From Bacteroidota bacterium (GTDB taxonomy: Bacteria; Bacteroidota; Bacteroidia; Flavobacteriales; Weeksellaceae), in assembly GCA_023386965.1 (NCBI GenBank), contig JAEWIR010000046.1, forward strand, positions 186,001 to 250,000: 64,000 nt of DNA, given 5' to 3'. Below the pieces are notes generated by a model. The model did no database searches, was not told the origin of the DNA, and saw nothing but the letters and a program-made list of their open reading frames with translations. The stretch's first letter is position 1, and each line of letters begins with the position of its first letter. The position numbers were made by a program, and so were the translations under genes. Positions 9,172 through 18,979 of the stretch are shown here, in pieces.

Positions 9172-9634
9172 CGTACACGCAGAGAATATAGGTTCCGGTA
9201 GCCGAATCTGGCAATTCTGCGTGGTAATGGAAGGAGCAGTTATTGGAAAGAACTGCAATATAAACAGTATGGTTTTGATTGAAAATGATGTACAGATTGG
9301 TGACAATGTAACCATTAAGTCGGGTGTGCAGCTTTGGGACGGAGTAACCCTGGAGAACAATGTTTTTATAGGTCCCAATGTTACCTTCACAAACGATTTG
9401 GTCCCAAGATCAAAAATGTACCCTGAAGTTTTTGCGAGAACACTAGTCAAGAATGGAGCGTCCATAGGGGCTAATGCCACCATTGTAGCCGGCAACACCA
9501 TTGGTGAATTTGCTATGATTGGTGCGGGCAGTGTGGTGACTAAGGATGTACCGGCAAAAACGCTGTGGTTTGGCAATCCGGCAAGACAAAGGGGAATAAT
9601 AGACGAAAAAGGAAATATTACTTACCATGATTAA
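9146..9634 (+). CDS. left-handed beta-helix sugar N-acetyltransferase
   Basis: The 162-aa hexapeptide-repeat protein has repeated IGxN/IGDN units along most of its length and the family ending IGAGSVVTKDVPAKTLWFGN followed by a GNPAR-like turn. It matches QdtC/FdtC and WlbB/WbpD acetyltransferases, which N-acetylate the 3-amino group of the nucleotide sugar. Its position between the ketoisomerases and the aminotransferase supports a 3-acetamido-3,6-dideoxyhexose product. An alternative in-frame ATG lies two codons in at 9152. It overlaps the next gene by 8 bp. Confidence 0.87.
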   Translation: MAMIHPLADVHAENIGSGSRIWQFCVVMEGAVIGKNCNINSMVLIENDVQIGDNVTIKSGVQLWDGVTLENNVFIGPNVTFTNDLVPRSKMYPEVFARTLVKNGASIGANATIVAGNTIGEFAMIGAGSVVTKDVPAKTLWFGNPARQRGIIDEKGNITYHD

Positions 9635-10730
9635 ATTCTTAGACCTCCAGAAAATCAATTTGGAGCACCAGGAGGAAGTTGAAGAGAAACTGCTGCAGGT
9701 TTTCCGGTCGGGCTGGTACCTGCTTGGAAATGAGGTAAAGGGATTTGAAGCTAAGCTGGCATCATACATTGGTGCGAAGAATGCTGTGGGAGTAGCCAAC
9801 GGACTGGACGCCCTGCGTCTTATCATTAGGGGGTATGTAGAGATGGGTGTGATGCAGAAGGGGGATGAGATCATAGTTCCAGCAAATACCTATATCGCCT
9901 CCCTGCTTGCCATATCGGATAACGGACTGATCCCCGTGTTGGTAGAGCCGGATGAGAGCACCTTCAATATTGATATAGCAAAGATTGAAGAAAAGATAAA
10001 TTCCCGTACCAAGGCTATTATGACCGTACACCTGTACGGTAGGATTTCGTATTCGGAAGCGTTGAAAAGACTGGCAGAAAAGCACGGTTTAAAAATAATT
10101 GAGGACAATGCTCAGGCCATCGGTGCCGAATGGAGGGGCGTGAAGAGCGGAAATCTTGGTGATGCGGCAGGTTTCAGTTTCTATCCGGGGAAAAATCTAG
10201 GAGCTCTGGGTGATGCCGGCGCCGTGACGACCAGTGATGGCGAACTTGCGAAGACGATTCGTGCACTGGCCAATTACGGCTCCAATCAAAAATACGTAAA
10301 TATCTACCAGGGGTTGAATTCCCGCCTGGATGAGGTGCAGGCCGCTGTATTGGGTGTAAAACTCAAATACATAGATGCTGAAAACCAGCGACGGAGAGAA
10401 ATAGCCGGGAAATATTTGAAGGAAGTCAGGAACTCTACACTGGTGCTGCCGCAAAATTCGCCCGAAGAAGCAGAGCATGTATGGCACCTTTTTGTCATTA
10501 GAACGGCGCATAGAGAAAAGCTGCAGACGTACCTTACGGAGAACGGGGTTCAGACCCTTATTCACTATCCCATTGCTCCACATAAGCAAGAGGCCTACAG
10601 GGACTTAACTGAACTTTCCTATCCACTAACAGAGCGAATCCATGACGAGGTGTTGAGCCTGCCAATCAGTCCGGTAATGACTGATGAAGAGGTGAATATA
10701 GTGACCTCGTTACTTAATGCCTATAAATGA
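9627..10730 (+). CDS. 3-keto-sugar aminotransferase (FdtB/QdtB-like)
   Basis: The 367-aa DegT/DnrJ/EryC1 aminotransferase carries EDNAQAIGAEW and the PLP lysine in SFYPGKNLGALGDAG, the form typical of FdtB/QdtB/WbpE enzymes. It would aminate C3 of the keto sugar made by the FdtA-type isomerases, before acetylation by the gene upstream. It is a different paralogue from the aminotransferase at 668, whose PLP-lysine motif is of the PglE type. The start ATG overlaps the previous stop, and the stop overlaps the flippase start by 4 bp. Confidence 0.88.
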   Translation: MIKFLDLQKINLEHQEEVEEKLLQVFRSGWYLLGNEVKGFEAKLASYIGAKNAVGVANGLDALRLIIRGYVEMGVMQKGDEIIVPANTYIASLLAISDNGLIPVLVEPDESTFNIDIAKIEEKINSRTKAIMTVHLYGRISYSEALKRLAEKHGLKIIEDNAQAIGAEWRGVKSGNLGDAAGFSFYPGKNLGALGDAGAVTTSDGELAKTIRALANYGSNQKYVNIYQGLNSRLDEVQAAVLGVKLKYIDAENQRRREIAGKYLKEVRNSTLVLPQNSPEEAEHVWHLFVIRTAHREKLQTYLTENGVQTLIHYPIAPHKQEAYRDLTELSYPLTERIHDEVLSLPISPVMTDEEVNIVTSLLNAYK

Positions 10731-12001
10731 TTGGAAAGGTAAGGAAACTCCTGGGAAGTGACCTGATAAAAGTTTTTTCTTTTACAGGCTTATCTACTTT
10801 GGTTAAATTGCTCACCAGCTATATTACTGTAAAAGTAGTTGCCTCAGTTATCGGTCCCAGTGGTGTTGCACTTATAGGTCAATTACAGAATTTTACGGCA
10901 ATCTTTACCACGCTGGGCGCAGGTGGAATAAATAACGGTGTAGTGAAATACGTGTCTGAATATAGGGATGAAGAAACGCAACTGAACCATTATCTCAGAA
11001 ACGGCTTTAAAATAACCGTTGTCCTGTCACTTTTATTCGGCCTCGTCCTTATTGCATCTTCCACATATCTTAGCAAATGGATCCTTCGGGACGCACAGTT
11101 TTCGTATGTATTTATCCTATTTGGTATCAGTCTCGCACTGCTCTCACTGAATAATTATTTTTTATCTGTACTAAACGGGCTTAAAGATTTTAGAAAATTT
11201 GTAGCTATCAGCATCATTACCAGCCTCACGGGCCTGGCATTCAGCGTGGGATTAGTGTGGCTTTTGCAGCTGAAGGGTGCTCTGATAGCCACCGTAACTT
11301 ACCAAAGTGTAATTTTTTTTGTAACACTCATCTTTCTGCGAAAGACTCCGTGGCTGTCCCAGAAAATCCTTTGGGGCCAAACGAACAGGCACATTATCCG
11401 GAAATATTTTTCTTATTCGCTTATGGCCCTGGTTTCGGCTGCCACCATTCCCGTGGCGCAGATGGTGGTACGAGGGTTTATTATAGGTCGGTTCTCAATG
11501 GATTCAGCTGGCTACTGGGAAGGCATGAACAGGATTTCTGGCTTGTACCTCATGTTTTTTACCACTTCATTCAGCGTGTATTACTTACCGAAACTTTCAG
11601 AAATTAAAGAAGCGACACGGCTCAAGCAGGAAATTTTGGATGTTTACAAAATTGTTACTCCGATAATTGCGGGCAGTTTACTACTCATTTATATTCTGAA
11701 AGATTTCCTGATCACGCTTCTGTTTACCAAGGAATTTTATCCAATGAAAGATTTGTTCGCTTGGCAGCTGGCCGGGGATTTCTTTAAAGTTATGAGTTGG
11801 ATCCTTGCCTTTGTTATGGTAGCTAAATCCATGACAAAATTGTATATTATCACGGAAATAATGTTCGCTGTAATTTTTGTTGGTCTGTCGATGATTTTCC
11901 TCACCTATTTCGGTGTTATTGGAGCTACCCACTCTTATTGCCTGACTTATTTTTTGTACTTAATAGCCATGGCTGTTATTTTTAGAAAAACAATATTTTA
12001 A
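10727..12001 (+). CDS. wzx: Wzx-type O-unit flippase
   Basis: The 424-aa integral membrane protein has about 12 predicted hydrophobic helices and the polysaccharide-biosynthesis/MATE-like N-terminus found in WzxE-type O-antigen translocases. It would move the lipid-linked repeat unit across the inner membrane. It starts at an ATGA overlap with the aminotransferase. From here to about 18 kb the DNA is noticeably more AT-rich than the flanks, common for flippase/polymerase/transferase blocks that move between strains. Confidence 0.85.
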   Translation: MIGKVRKLLGSDLIKVFSFTGLSTLVKLLTSYITVKVVASVIGPSGVALIGQLQNFTAIFTTLGAGGINNGVVKYVSEYRDEETQLNHYLRNGFKITVVLSLLFGLVLIASSTYLSKWILRDAQFSYVFILFGISLALLSLNNYFLSVLNGLKDFRKFVAISIITSLTGLAFSVGLVWLLQLKGALIATVTYQSVIFFVTLIFLRKTPWLSQKILWGQTNRHIIRKYFSYSLMALVSAATIPVAQMVVRGFIIGRFSMDSAGYWEGMNRISGLYLMFFTTSFSVYYLPKLSEIKEATRLKQEILDVYKIVTPIIAGSLLLIYILKDFLITLLFTKEFYPMKDLFAWQLAGDFFKVMSWILAFVMVAKSMTKLYIITEIMFAVIFVGLSMIFLTYFGVIGATHSYCLTYFLYLIAMAVIFRKTIF

Positions 12002-12005
12002 TTTA

Positions 12006-13070
12006 ATGAAAATTATAATTCCTCTGGTAGGATCGTTCAGTAAAGAAGGTGGCTGGAGAGTTTTATCCGAACTTGCGAATGCATGGCTGAAATCTGGGCA
12101 TGAGGTGGTGTTTTTGTCCCACAAGCGACTGCGCAAGCCTTATTTTCCAACTTCGGCAACCCTACTATTTTATGACAATAAAGGAGAGTTATCCAGGGAA
12201 GGAAATCCAGAATATCCCGTACCTTTTGGTGGACCCTTTCTACTAAGATGCCTTATGAAGGCAGCCCTCGATAAGCTAAACGCAGATATCGTACTTGCGA
12301 CACAACATTTTACGGTTGATCCAGTAAAAAGAAGCTCGATTAATGCAAAGAAATTCTACTATGTACAGGCCTATGAGCCTGAGTTTTATACCAAAGGTCC
12401 ATTGCGATACCGCATATATAAAAAAGTTGCAGAAAACTCCTATAAAAAAGGGTTGCCAATAATTGTAAATTCGCCAATGTACATAAATTACAAAGGCATA
12501 ACCTCTGATAAGGTAATCTATCCGGGATTAAATCTGGATATTTTTCATTCCAATATCAACAAGAAGAATAACAGCACTTTGATTCTGGGGAGTATTGGGA
12601 GGATTGAAGTTTTCAAAGGTACAGGATATATTTTGGAAGCCTTTAAAACTCTCCGGAAGAAAGTGGGTGATAAGGTTGAATTACACTTGGCGTTCGGCGA
12701 TGAGAAATGGTCTGAAATAGAGGGTGTAACGATGTATTTTCCGAAAGGTGACAGGGAGCTGGCAGATTTTTACCGCAGTTTGGATTGCTATATCTGTGCA
12801 CAGTATATACAGTTGGATGCTGTGCATTATCCTGTGATTGAAGCGATGGCATGCGGTATACCATTAATTACGACAGGTTATTACCCGAGCAATGAAGAAA
12901 ATTCCTGGAAAATAGCAACTAAGAACCCGGATGCGATTGTGGAGAAGGTTTTAGAATTAAGTGCCAATCCGGCGGCTGCAAAAATGAAAGCAGAAAAGGG
13001 CATTAAAGCAGTACAGGAATTTGAGTGGAGCTTATTGGCAAATAGAATGATAAAATATTTTGAGGAATGA
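12006..13070 (+). CDS. glycosyltransferase, GT4 family
   Basis: The 354-aa cytosolic GT-B enzyme has an N-terminal acceptor domain and a C-terminal donor domain with GSIGRIEVFKGTGYILEAF (about residue 197) and the E-x7-E-like signature YPVIEAMACGIPLITTG near 280. It would add one sugar of the repeat unit. Donor and acceptor cannot be read from sequence. It lies 4 bp after wzx and overlaps the polymerase start by 4 bp. Confidence 0.85.
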   Translation: MKIIIPLVGSFSKEGGWRVLSELANAWLKSGHEVVFLSHKRLRKPYFPTSATLLFYDNKGELSREGNPEYPVPFGGPFLLRCLMKAALDKLNADIVLATQHFTVDPVKRSSINAKKFYYVQAYEPEFYTKGPLRYRIYKKVAENSYKKGLPIIVNSPMYINYKGITSDKVIYPGLNLDIFHSNINKKNNSTLILGSIGRIEVFKGTGYILEAFKTLRKKVGDKVELHLAFGDEKWSEIEGVTMYFPKGDRELADFYRSLDCYICAQYIQLDAVHYPVIEAMACGIPLITTGYYPSNEENSWKIATKNPDAIVEKVLELSANPAAAKMKAEKGIKAVQEFEWSLLANRMIKYFEE

Positions 13071-14101
13071 TTTTAGGGATTGTCACGATTTTTTTAATTT
13101 CCTTTCTTCTGGTACTGTTCCCTACCAGATTAAGAAAGGTTAACGCGGTTACATCATTATTTATTGTCGTAGTGCTGGCATTATATGCCGGTCTTCGGGA
13201 AGGCCGGAAGTTTAACGACTATGAAATGTATGTACAGGCCTGGAACAGACTGACCTACGCCGAGAACCAAATTGAGGTGTCCTATATCTTTATCCGGAAT
13301 ATATTGAGGTATGACTTGGGATTTAGCAGCGTAAGCATATTTATGTTCTATGCATTTTTGGGAGTGGCAACTAAGGTGATTGCAATTAAAAAAATTTCGA
13401 ACTTATTCTATCTTTCAATTCTGATTTATATAAGCCACTTTTTTATCCTTCATGAACTAACGCAAATACGTGCAGGAGTTGCTGCGGGATTTGTGCTGTT
13501 AGCAATTGTGCCACTATATGGCCGTAACCTGAAGTATTTTCTGCTTCTTATGTTGATTGCAACGCTGTTCCATTATTCTGCAGTAATTATTCTACCACTT
13601 TGGTATCTGCGAACTCATCGAAGAGTGCAGTATTTATATTATCTGCTTCCGGTGGGCTATGTACTTTATTTTATTGGATTTAATTTTATGCAAAATATTC
13701 CCATCCCCTATGTGCAGACGAAGCTGGATGCATATAGGGAGCTTTCGCGAAAAGGAGTCAGCGGATTTGATACCATCAATGTTTTTAATGCAGTATTTCT
13801 GGTTAAGGTTGCTCTATTCTATCTAATCATGACTCTGCGGGAAAGAATTTCAGTACATAACAAATATTTTTTTCTGTTGTTAAGAATAGAAGCATTTTCA
13901 TTATTTGCTCTTCCGGCCTTGGCTGTGATACCCGCAATAGCCTACCGGGTACACGAATTCCTGGGAATAGTTGAAGTTGTTCTTTTTCCTATGCTCGTAT
14001 ACGCATTCCGGATCAGATATGTGGGTTATATCATAGTGACGGGACTCGCTGTGGCCCTATTTTGCATCAATATTTTTTACAACAAATTAATTTTGCCATA
14101 G
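13067..14101 (+). CDS. wzy: EpsG/Wzy-like polysaccharide polymerase
   Basis: The 344-aa protein is almost wholly hydrophobic, with about nine membrane helices and an RAGVAAGFVLLAI segment near residue 138, similar in style to EpsG-type polymerases. With Wzx and Wzc in the same operon it is the best candidate for the Wzy polymerase that joins repeat units in the periplasm. Such proteins are poorly conserved, so the call leans on topology and context. Its TAG stop shares one base with the GTG start of the next gene. Confidence 0.75.
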   Translation: MILGIVTIFLISFLLVLFPTRLRKVNAVTSLFIVVVLALYAGLREGRKFNDYEMYVQAWNRLTYAENQIEVSYIFIRNILRYDLGFSSVSIFMFYAFLGVATKVIAIKKISNLFYLSILIYISHFFILHELTQIRAGVAAGFVLLAIVPLYGRNLKYFLLLMLIATLFHYSAVIILPLWYLRTHRRVQYLYYLLPVGYVLYFIGFNFMQNIPIPYVQTKLDAYRELSRKGVSGFDTINVFNAVFLVKVALFYLIMTLRERISVHNKYFFLLLRIEAFSLFALPALAVIPAIAYRVHEFLGIVEVVLFPMLVYAFRIRYVGYIIVTGLAVALFCINIFYNKLILP

Positions 14102-14931
14102 TGAAAGTATCTGTGCTGCTAGCAACATACAATTCGTCCCGCTTTCTGAAAGAACAGCTGGATTCATTATTCAGTCAGACTTTTGAAAACTGGGAACTTA
14201 TAATTCGTGATGACGGTTCCACTGATGACACTTTGTCTATTATAGACGAATATACCCGTTTATATAAGAATATAAAGATTATGGAAGATTCTGTATTGAA
14301 TGTAGGGGCGAAAGAAAGTTTTATGAGGTTGCTTATGAATACCGATTCTGATTATTATTTCTTTTGTGACCACGATGACGTCTGGCTTCCTGACAAAATA
14401 AAAAGGACACTTGATGAAATGATAAAACTGGAGCTGGAAAACCCCGGTAAGGCGCTGATCGTACATTCAGATCTGCGTGTTGTGAATGAAGATCTGGATA
14501 TGGTTTCTGAATCATTTTGGAAATCTTCGAGAATTTATCCTGCAATTCTTGAGAATAAAAATTATATTCAGGTACTTAACTGTGTAACGGGTTGCGCTAT
14601 GGCTTTTAACCAGAAAGTGAAGGGAGTATCATTACCTTATCCGGCGTCCCTACCCATGCACGACTGGTGGCTGGCAGTGGCGACATTAAGGAACGGCGGA
14701 ATGATACATCACATCACGGAGCCTTCCATTTTATATCGGCAGCACGGTGGTAATGAAGTAGGTGCGCGGTCTGTAGACCGGACCTATTTCGTGAGCAAGA
14801 TCAAAAATATAATGAAGACGCTGGAAGGCCAAAAAGAAATCCGTGACTTTTTAAAGGATATTAATGGATTAAACTTTATTCAGTACTATTATTATAAGAT
14901 TCTATATTTGATACAAAGAATATTTAAATGA
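14101..14931 (+). CDS. glycosyltransferase, GT2 family
   Basis: The 276-aa GT-A enzyme has the N-terminal nucleotide-binding motif VSVLLATYNSSRF, IRDDGSTDDT and the metal-binding region DHDDVWLPDKI near residue 96. It resembles the GT2 subgroup found in O-antigen clusters, often rhamnosyl or galactosyl transferases. I chose the GTG at 14101 over the upstream in-frame ATG at 14062. The longer form would overlap wzy by 40 bp and add 13 residues before the first beta strand, whereas the GTG forms a TAGTG junction. Confidence 0.87.
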   Translation: MKVSVLLATYNSSRFLKEQLDSLFSQTFENWELIIRDDGSTDDTLSIIDEYTRLYKNIKIMEDSVLNVGAKESFMRLLMNTDSDYYFFCDHDDVWLPDKIKRTLDEMIKLELENPGKALIVHSDLRVVNEDLDMVSESFWKSSRIYPAILENKNYIQVLNCVTGCAMAFNQKVKGVSLPYPASLPMHDWWLAVATLRNGGMIHHITEPSILYRQHGGNEVGARSVDRTYFVSKIKNIMKTLEGQKEIRDFLKDINGLNFIQYYYYKILYLIQRIFK

Positions 14932-15836
14932 AAGTAAATTATAAACTTAAATTTTTATCAATAATCATTACTGAACTCTGCTTCCTACCCTTACTTTTCT
15001 TTATTGAAGCTCTGAAAAAGGCCGTTAGTTCAGAGAAACCACTTAGAATCAAAAGAAGGAGAGAGACGGTTGAAAACGACAATATTTATATTAATATACA
15101 TGAATGGGGCGGCTATGATATGACGAGAAAAAAGGAGATAAATAAGATTGCACCATTTGAGTGTGGCTTACTCCACCAATTGGAAAGGTTCAGACTCAAT
15201 AAATGCAGGTATGAAAAAAAAGTAAATATCACCATTTCAGACTTTGAAAAATTTAAATTTGCCAAAGAAGTGCTGGAATATGGTTATCATATTGACCAGG
15301 TATCCAATATAGGAATGGATTTTTCCGGTTATCATTTCTTTTACAATAAGATAAAAAAAGAGCCCAATGCCTATGTCATTCTCACCAATACATCGGTAAA
15401 TAAAGAACAGACCTTATTTCTGGATGACTACCTAAATTATATGGAAAACAATCCAGATGTAGGCATTATGGGTATTTCCTATTGTGCAAAGAAAATGCAG
15501 ACTCTGGTCAGAAATAATTTTACTCCGCACCTTCAAAGTTTCTTCCTTCTTACAACCAGCAAAGTGCTGGACCAAATCGTAGAAGCGAATAACGGGAAGT
15601 TTCCCGGCGCAGGAATTGATCATAAACTAATGCTGATAAGGGAAGGGGAGATCAGAATTTCAGAATTAGCACAGAAGATAGGTTACAATATCGCAGTAAC
15701 TTTAGAAGACGGCTCGGTATACAAATTTGGTATGAACTCGGTGTTTGATAACGGGTACAAGCGTTGGAAACTTAAGAATACAGATATAAGGCTCTTTTTA
15801 AAGAAACCCAATTTAATCAATGAAATTACGCAATAA
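14928..15836 (+). CDS. putative glycosyltransferase, RgpF-like
   Basis: The 302-aa protein has an N-terminal hydrophobic helix (about residues 8-28). Its middle part reads SNIGMDFSGYHFFYN and AYVILTNTSVN, resembling the NxGxDxxg / indT core of RgpF-type rhamnan-synthesis transferases. The match is loose, so the function is inferred mainly from context between two transferases. It starts at an ATGA overlap with the GT2 gene and itself overlaps the next gene by 17 bp. It is AT-rich like its neighbours. Confidence 0.5.
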   Translation: MKVNYKLKFLSIIITELCFLPLLFFIEALKKAVSSEKPLRIKRRRETVENDNIYINIHEWGGYDMTRKKEINKIAPFECGLLHQLERFRLNKCRYEKKVNITISDFEKFKFAKEVLEYGYHIDQVSNIGMDFSGYHFFYNKIKKEPNAYVILTNTSVNKEQTLFLDDYLNYMENNPDVGIMGISYCAKKMQTLVRNNFTPHLQSFFLLTTSKVLDQIVEANNGKFPGAGIDHKLMLIREGEIRISELAQKIGYNIAVTLEDGSVYKFGMNSVFDNGYKRWKLKNTDIRLFLKKPNLINEITQ

Positions 15837-17262
15837 ATTAGTATTTCTATTCCTGTTTATTTCTTGGGAGGTCGTCGCAGGAAATATCACTATGCGAATG
15901 TTCGGTGCCATTGGAGACGGGAAAACCGATGATACACAGGCTCTTAAAAAGGCGTTGGAGTACTGCCAATACACGAATTCTGTAATTGACGGCGAAAGCA
16001 AGAACTATTTTGTGAAGGGCAGGACCGAAGTCAACTTGATACATTTTTCTTTGCGCAATATCAATTTTGTCACAAGTTCTAAATACAGTGATCAATTTTC
16101 GATGAAGGTCGTTAGCAACAGAGTTTATATGGAAAATGTCAGGTTTGACGGCGGTCGGGGTACTTATAAAACTGAGTTGGAAAACTGGAAAGACTTTGCG
16201 GTGGAAAACAATACCGTAAGCATCTATCCAGAGACTCAAGACCTGTTTTACTTTGTTGGCCTAACCAAAGAAGCAGTGATGAACTTCAGGAATATCCGGA
16301 TGGAGAATATTCATGCTGCGTCGTGTATTACGGCTGTTACTTATGGCCAGGTATTTATGTCACAATTAAAGTTTAAAAACATCAGTAACAAAACATTTCA
16401 CATCTATCATTCTGCAGATGAAGGTAAATTTCAGAGTGGAAGAACGACCGTTGAATATGCTGAAGCGAAAGATATAGGTATTTTACCGGAGAAATTGAAA
16501 GTAAACATGTCTGAAATCGTTAACCGTGCAATAAAGGCTATGCCTCAGGCCTCATTTAATTTTATCGTAAGTTTTGGCGAATATTATTTAAAAGGAGCCA
16601 AAGTAAATAATTACGGATCTTCCGGTATAACATCTGACAGGAACTTAACTTTTAAGGGTGATAGTATAGTAGTGCGTAATGATTCCGGAAGAACATTTTC
16701 CAATAACCCATCTGCCGCGATTTGGTTTGAGGCCACGGCGAACATATGTCTGAACAGAGCAGAAATTTCTGTGGACAAACGTGACCCAAGAGATCTGCTA
16801 TTTGACAGTTCTGCTTTTCATCTTTACGGGGTAAACACGAAAGCTATAATTGGTGAACTATATATTAAAGGAAACGGATTAAATAAGGGTTTAAGAGGTT
16901 CCTTTGAAGGTAATAATACTATCAGGTTTCAAAATGTAAAAATAGATGGTGTATTTAAACAGGCCGCGGCCCTGCTGTCTGCAATGCCAGGATCTAAAAT
17001 TGAAAGCACTATTGAAATCAGTAAAATAGATGTTAACAAAGGGGTGGTAGAGTTCTACGGCATTAAAGATGTAAATATCCAGAGCTTCACAGGCATTACC
17101 GGTATGGAGCATCTTAATTTTAAACTGCCAGAGAACACAGATACCATTGGAAGATATACTGTTAAGCGTACTAATATACGCGGGGTTTATAAGAGCAGTG
17201 CCGTAAATAATATAAAAATTTACGATTCTAAGAACCGTGTTATCCAAGCTAAAAATTTCTGA
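15820..17262 (+). CDS. secreted right-handed beta-helix protein, pectate-lyase-like
   Basis: The 480-aa protein has a signal peptide (residues about 1-20, ending VVAG) followed by the Pectate_lyase_3 entry motif MFGAIGDGKTDDTQALKKAL and a long parallel beta-helix-like region. Such proteins cleave or epimerise acidic polysaccharides, and inside a capsule locus it may trim, modify or release the polymer. No catalytic residues can be assigned by eye. Its start lies inside the end of the preceding gene, so it is co-transcribed. Confidence 0.75.
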   Translation: MKLRNKLVFLFLFISWEVVAGNITMRMFGAIGDGKTDDTQALKKALEYCQYTNSVIDGESKNYFVKGRTEVNLIHFSLRNINFVTSSKYSDQFSMKVVSNRVYMENVRFDGGRGTYKTELENWKDFAVENNTVSIYPETQDLFYFVGLTKEAVMNFRNIRMENIHAASCITAVTYGQVFMSQLKFKNISNKTFHIYHSADEGKFQSGRTTVEYAEAKDIGILPEKLKVNMSEIVNRAIKAMPQASFNFIVSFGEYYLKGAKVNNYGSSGITSDRNLTFKGDSIVVRNDSGRTFSNNPSAAIWFEATANICLNRAEISVDKRDPRDLLFDSSAFHLYGVNTKAIIGELYIKGNGLNKGLRGSFEGNNTIRFQNVKIDGVFKQAAALLSAMPGSKIESTIEISKIDVNKGVVEFYGIKDVNIQSFTGITGMEHLNFKLPENTDTIGRYTVKRTNIRGVYKSSAVNNIKIYDSKNRVIQAKNF

Positions 17263-17267
17263 GAGTT

Positions 17268-18083
17268 ATGATCACTGCCAGTATTGTACTGTACAAGACC
17301 GACCCGGAAATACTGCTTAAAAGCGTCAACAGTTTTCTTGCATCCGCCTTAAACGAAAACTATTATCTTTTCTTAATAGATAATTCTCCAGACGATAACC
17401 TAAAGAATTTGGTTATTCACGAGAAGTTGCTTTATTTTTCAAATCCCGATAACCCCGGTTTCGGTGCAGGGCACAATATTGCCATTAAAGAAGCTCTTAA
17501 GTGTGGGAGTAGATATCATTTCATTATTAATCCAGATGTTTATTTCGGTGCGGCAACAGTTTCTGAAATGGTTGTTTATATGGATGAAAATAATGAAGTG
17601 GGAATGTTGATGCCTCAAATCTTAAACGAGGATGGTTCAGTTCAATATCTTCCGAAATTACTGCCTTCACCTGGTGCTGTTTTAATGCGAAAATTAAAGC
17701 GTCCTACGTCTTACTATGACAGATTTATTAACAGGTACGAGTTACGAAGTGTAGATGAAAGCCATATATATAGCGCTCCTGTACTTTCAGGATGCTTCAC
17801 TATGTTAAGGTTAGATGCTATAAAAGAGGTGGGGATGTATGATGACCGGTTTTTCATGTATTTTGAGGACTGGGATTTGTCCCGAAGAATGCATTTAAAA
17901 TACAGAACAGTGTATTTTCCTTTGGTTTCTGTAACCCACGGTTATGAGTCTGGTGCCAATAAAAGCAAGAGACTATTTGGAATATTCATTAAATCCGCTA
18001 TCACTTACTTTAACAAATGGGGTTGGATTTTTGACAGTGAAAGAGATAGGGTAAATAAGCAAACATTGCAGCAGTTTAAATGA
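17268..18083 (+). CDS. glycosyltransferase, GT2 family (rhamnosyltransferase-like)
   Basis: The 271-aa enzyme has ASIVLYKTDPEI at the N-terminus, LIDNSPDDN, the metal site INPDVYF (about residue 90) and PVLSGCFTMLRLDAIKEVG followed by YFEDWDLSRRM, the ED signature of bacterial rhamnosyltransferase-like GT2 proteins. It overlaps the epimerase by 4 bp. RfbC later in the operon makes a dTDP-rhamnose donor plausible, but this is inference. Confidence 0.87.
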   Translation: MITASIVLYKTDPEILLKSVNSFLASALNENYYLFLIDNSPDDNLKNLVIHEKLLYFSNPDNPGFGAGHNIAIKEALKCGSRYHFIINPDVYFGAATVSEMVVYMDENNEVGMLMPQILNEDGSVQYLPKLLPSPGAVLMRKLKRPTSYYDRFINRYELRSVDESHIYSAPVLSGCFTMLRLDAIKEVGMYDDRFFMYFEDWDLSRRMHLKYRTVYFPLVSVTHGYESGANKSKRLFGIFIKSAITYFNKWGWIFDSERDRVNKQTLQQFK

Positions 18084-18979
18084 GAATAATCATCACCGGT
18101 GCCAGCGGCTTTGTTGGATCTAATTTATCTGCTTTCCTGAAGGAGAAGCAAGCCAATGTAGTCGCACTATCACTTAGAGATGAAAACTGGCGGAACCACC
18201 TGGACAGGTCCTCGGACGTCTTAATACATCTGGCAGGCAAAGCACATGATACGGCCAATGCTGCGTCGGATGAGCAATATTATAAAGTCAATACGGAACT
18301 TACCAAAAATCTTTATGATGAATTTCTGGGGTCCGGCATCAGGGACTTCTTCTACTTCAGCAGCGTAAAAGCTGCGGCCGATACCGTTAACAGTTTCCTG
18401 GACGAACAGCACCCGCCCGATCCGCAAACTGCCTACGGCAAATCCAAGCGCCGGGCGGAGGACTATTTGCTTTCGCACGCACTGCCGCCCGGCAAACGGC
18501 TGTTCATTATCCGCCCCTGTATGATACACGGCCCCGGTAATAAAGGGAATCTCAACCTGCTTTATAAAATGGTCTCACGAAATATGCCGTGGCCATTAGC
18601 TGCATTTCAGAACCAGCGGAGTTTTTTAAGCATTGACAATCTTCAATTTCTCGTCTGGCAAATGATTCAGAAAGAAATGCCTTCAGGTGTTTATCATTTT
18701 GCTGATGATCAGCCCATTTCTACCAATCATTTGGTGCAGCTCATCAGCATGGCCACAGGAAAGAAGGTGAAACTTTGGAATATCCCTCAGAAATTAATAT
18801 CTTTCGCAGCCCAAAGCGGTGACCTGCTGTCCCTGCCGCTTAACACGGAACGGCTTAAAAAACTGACCGAAAGTTATGTGGTAACAAATGCCAAAATTAA
18901 GGAGGTGCTGGGTATCGAGAATCTGCCTGTAAAGGCTGAAGAAGGTCTGCTGAAGACCCTGAAAAGTTTTAATAAATAG
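18080..18979 (+). CDS. NAD-dependent epimerase/dehydratase (extended SDR)
   Basis: The 299-aa Rossmann enzyme has TGASGFVGSNL at the N-terminus, IHLAGKAH, an SSVKAA active-site Ser strand and the catalytic YGKSK near residue 119. Together with the WecA-like transferase directly downstream it matches the WbpV-WbpL arrangement, in which a 4-reductase/epimerase prepares the first sugar that the transferase loads onto undecaprenyl phosphate. The sugar (QuiNAc or FucNAc type) is inference. The gap to the next start is zero. Confidence 0.82.
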   Translation: MRIIITGASGFVGSNLSAFLKEKQANVVALSLRDENWRNHLDRSSDVLIHLAGKAHDTANAASDEQYYKVNTELTKNLYDEFLGSGIRDFFYFSSVKAAADTVNSFLDEQHPPDPQTAYGKSKRRAEDYLLSHALPPGKRLFIIRPCMIHGPGNKGNLNLLYKMVSRNMPWPLAAFQNQRSFLSIDNLQFLVWQMIQKEMPSGVYHFADDQPISTNHLVQLISMATGKKVKLWNIPQKLISFAAQSGDLLSLPLNTERLKKLTESYVVTNAKIKEVLGIENLPVKAEEGLLKTLKSFNK

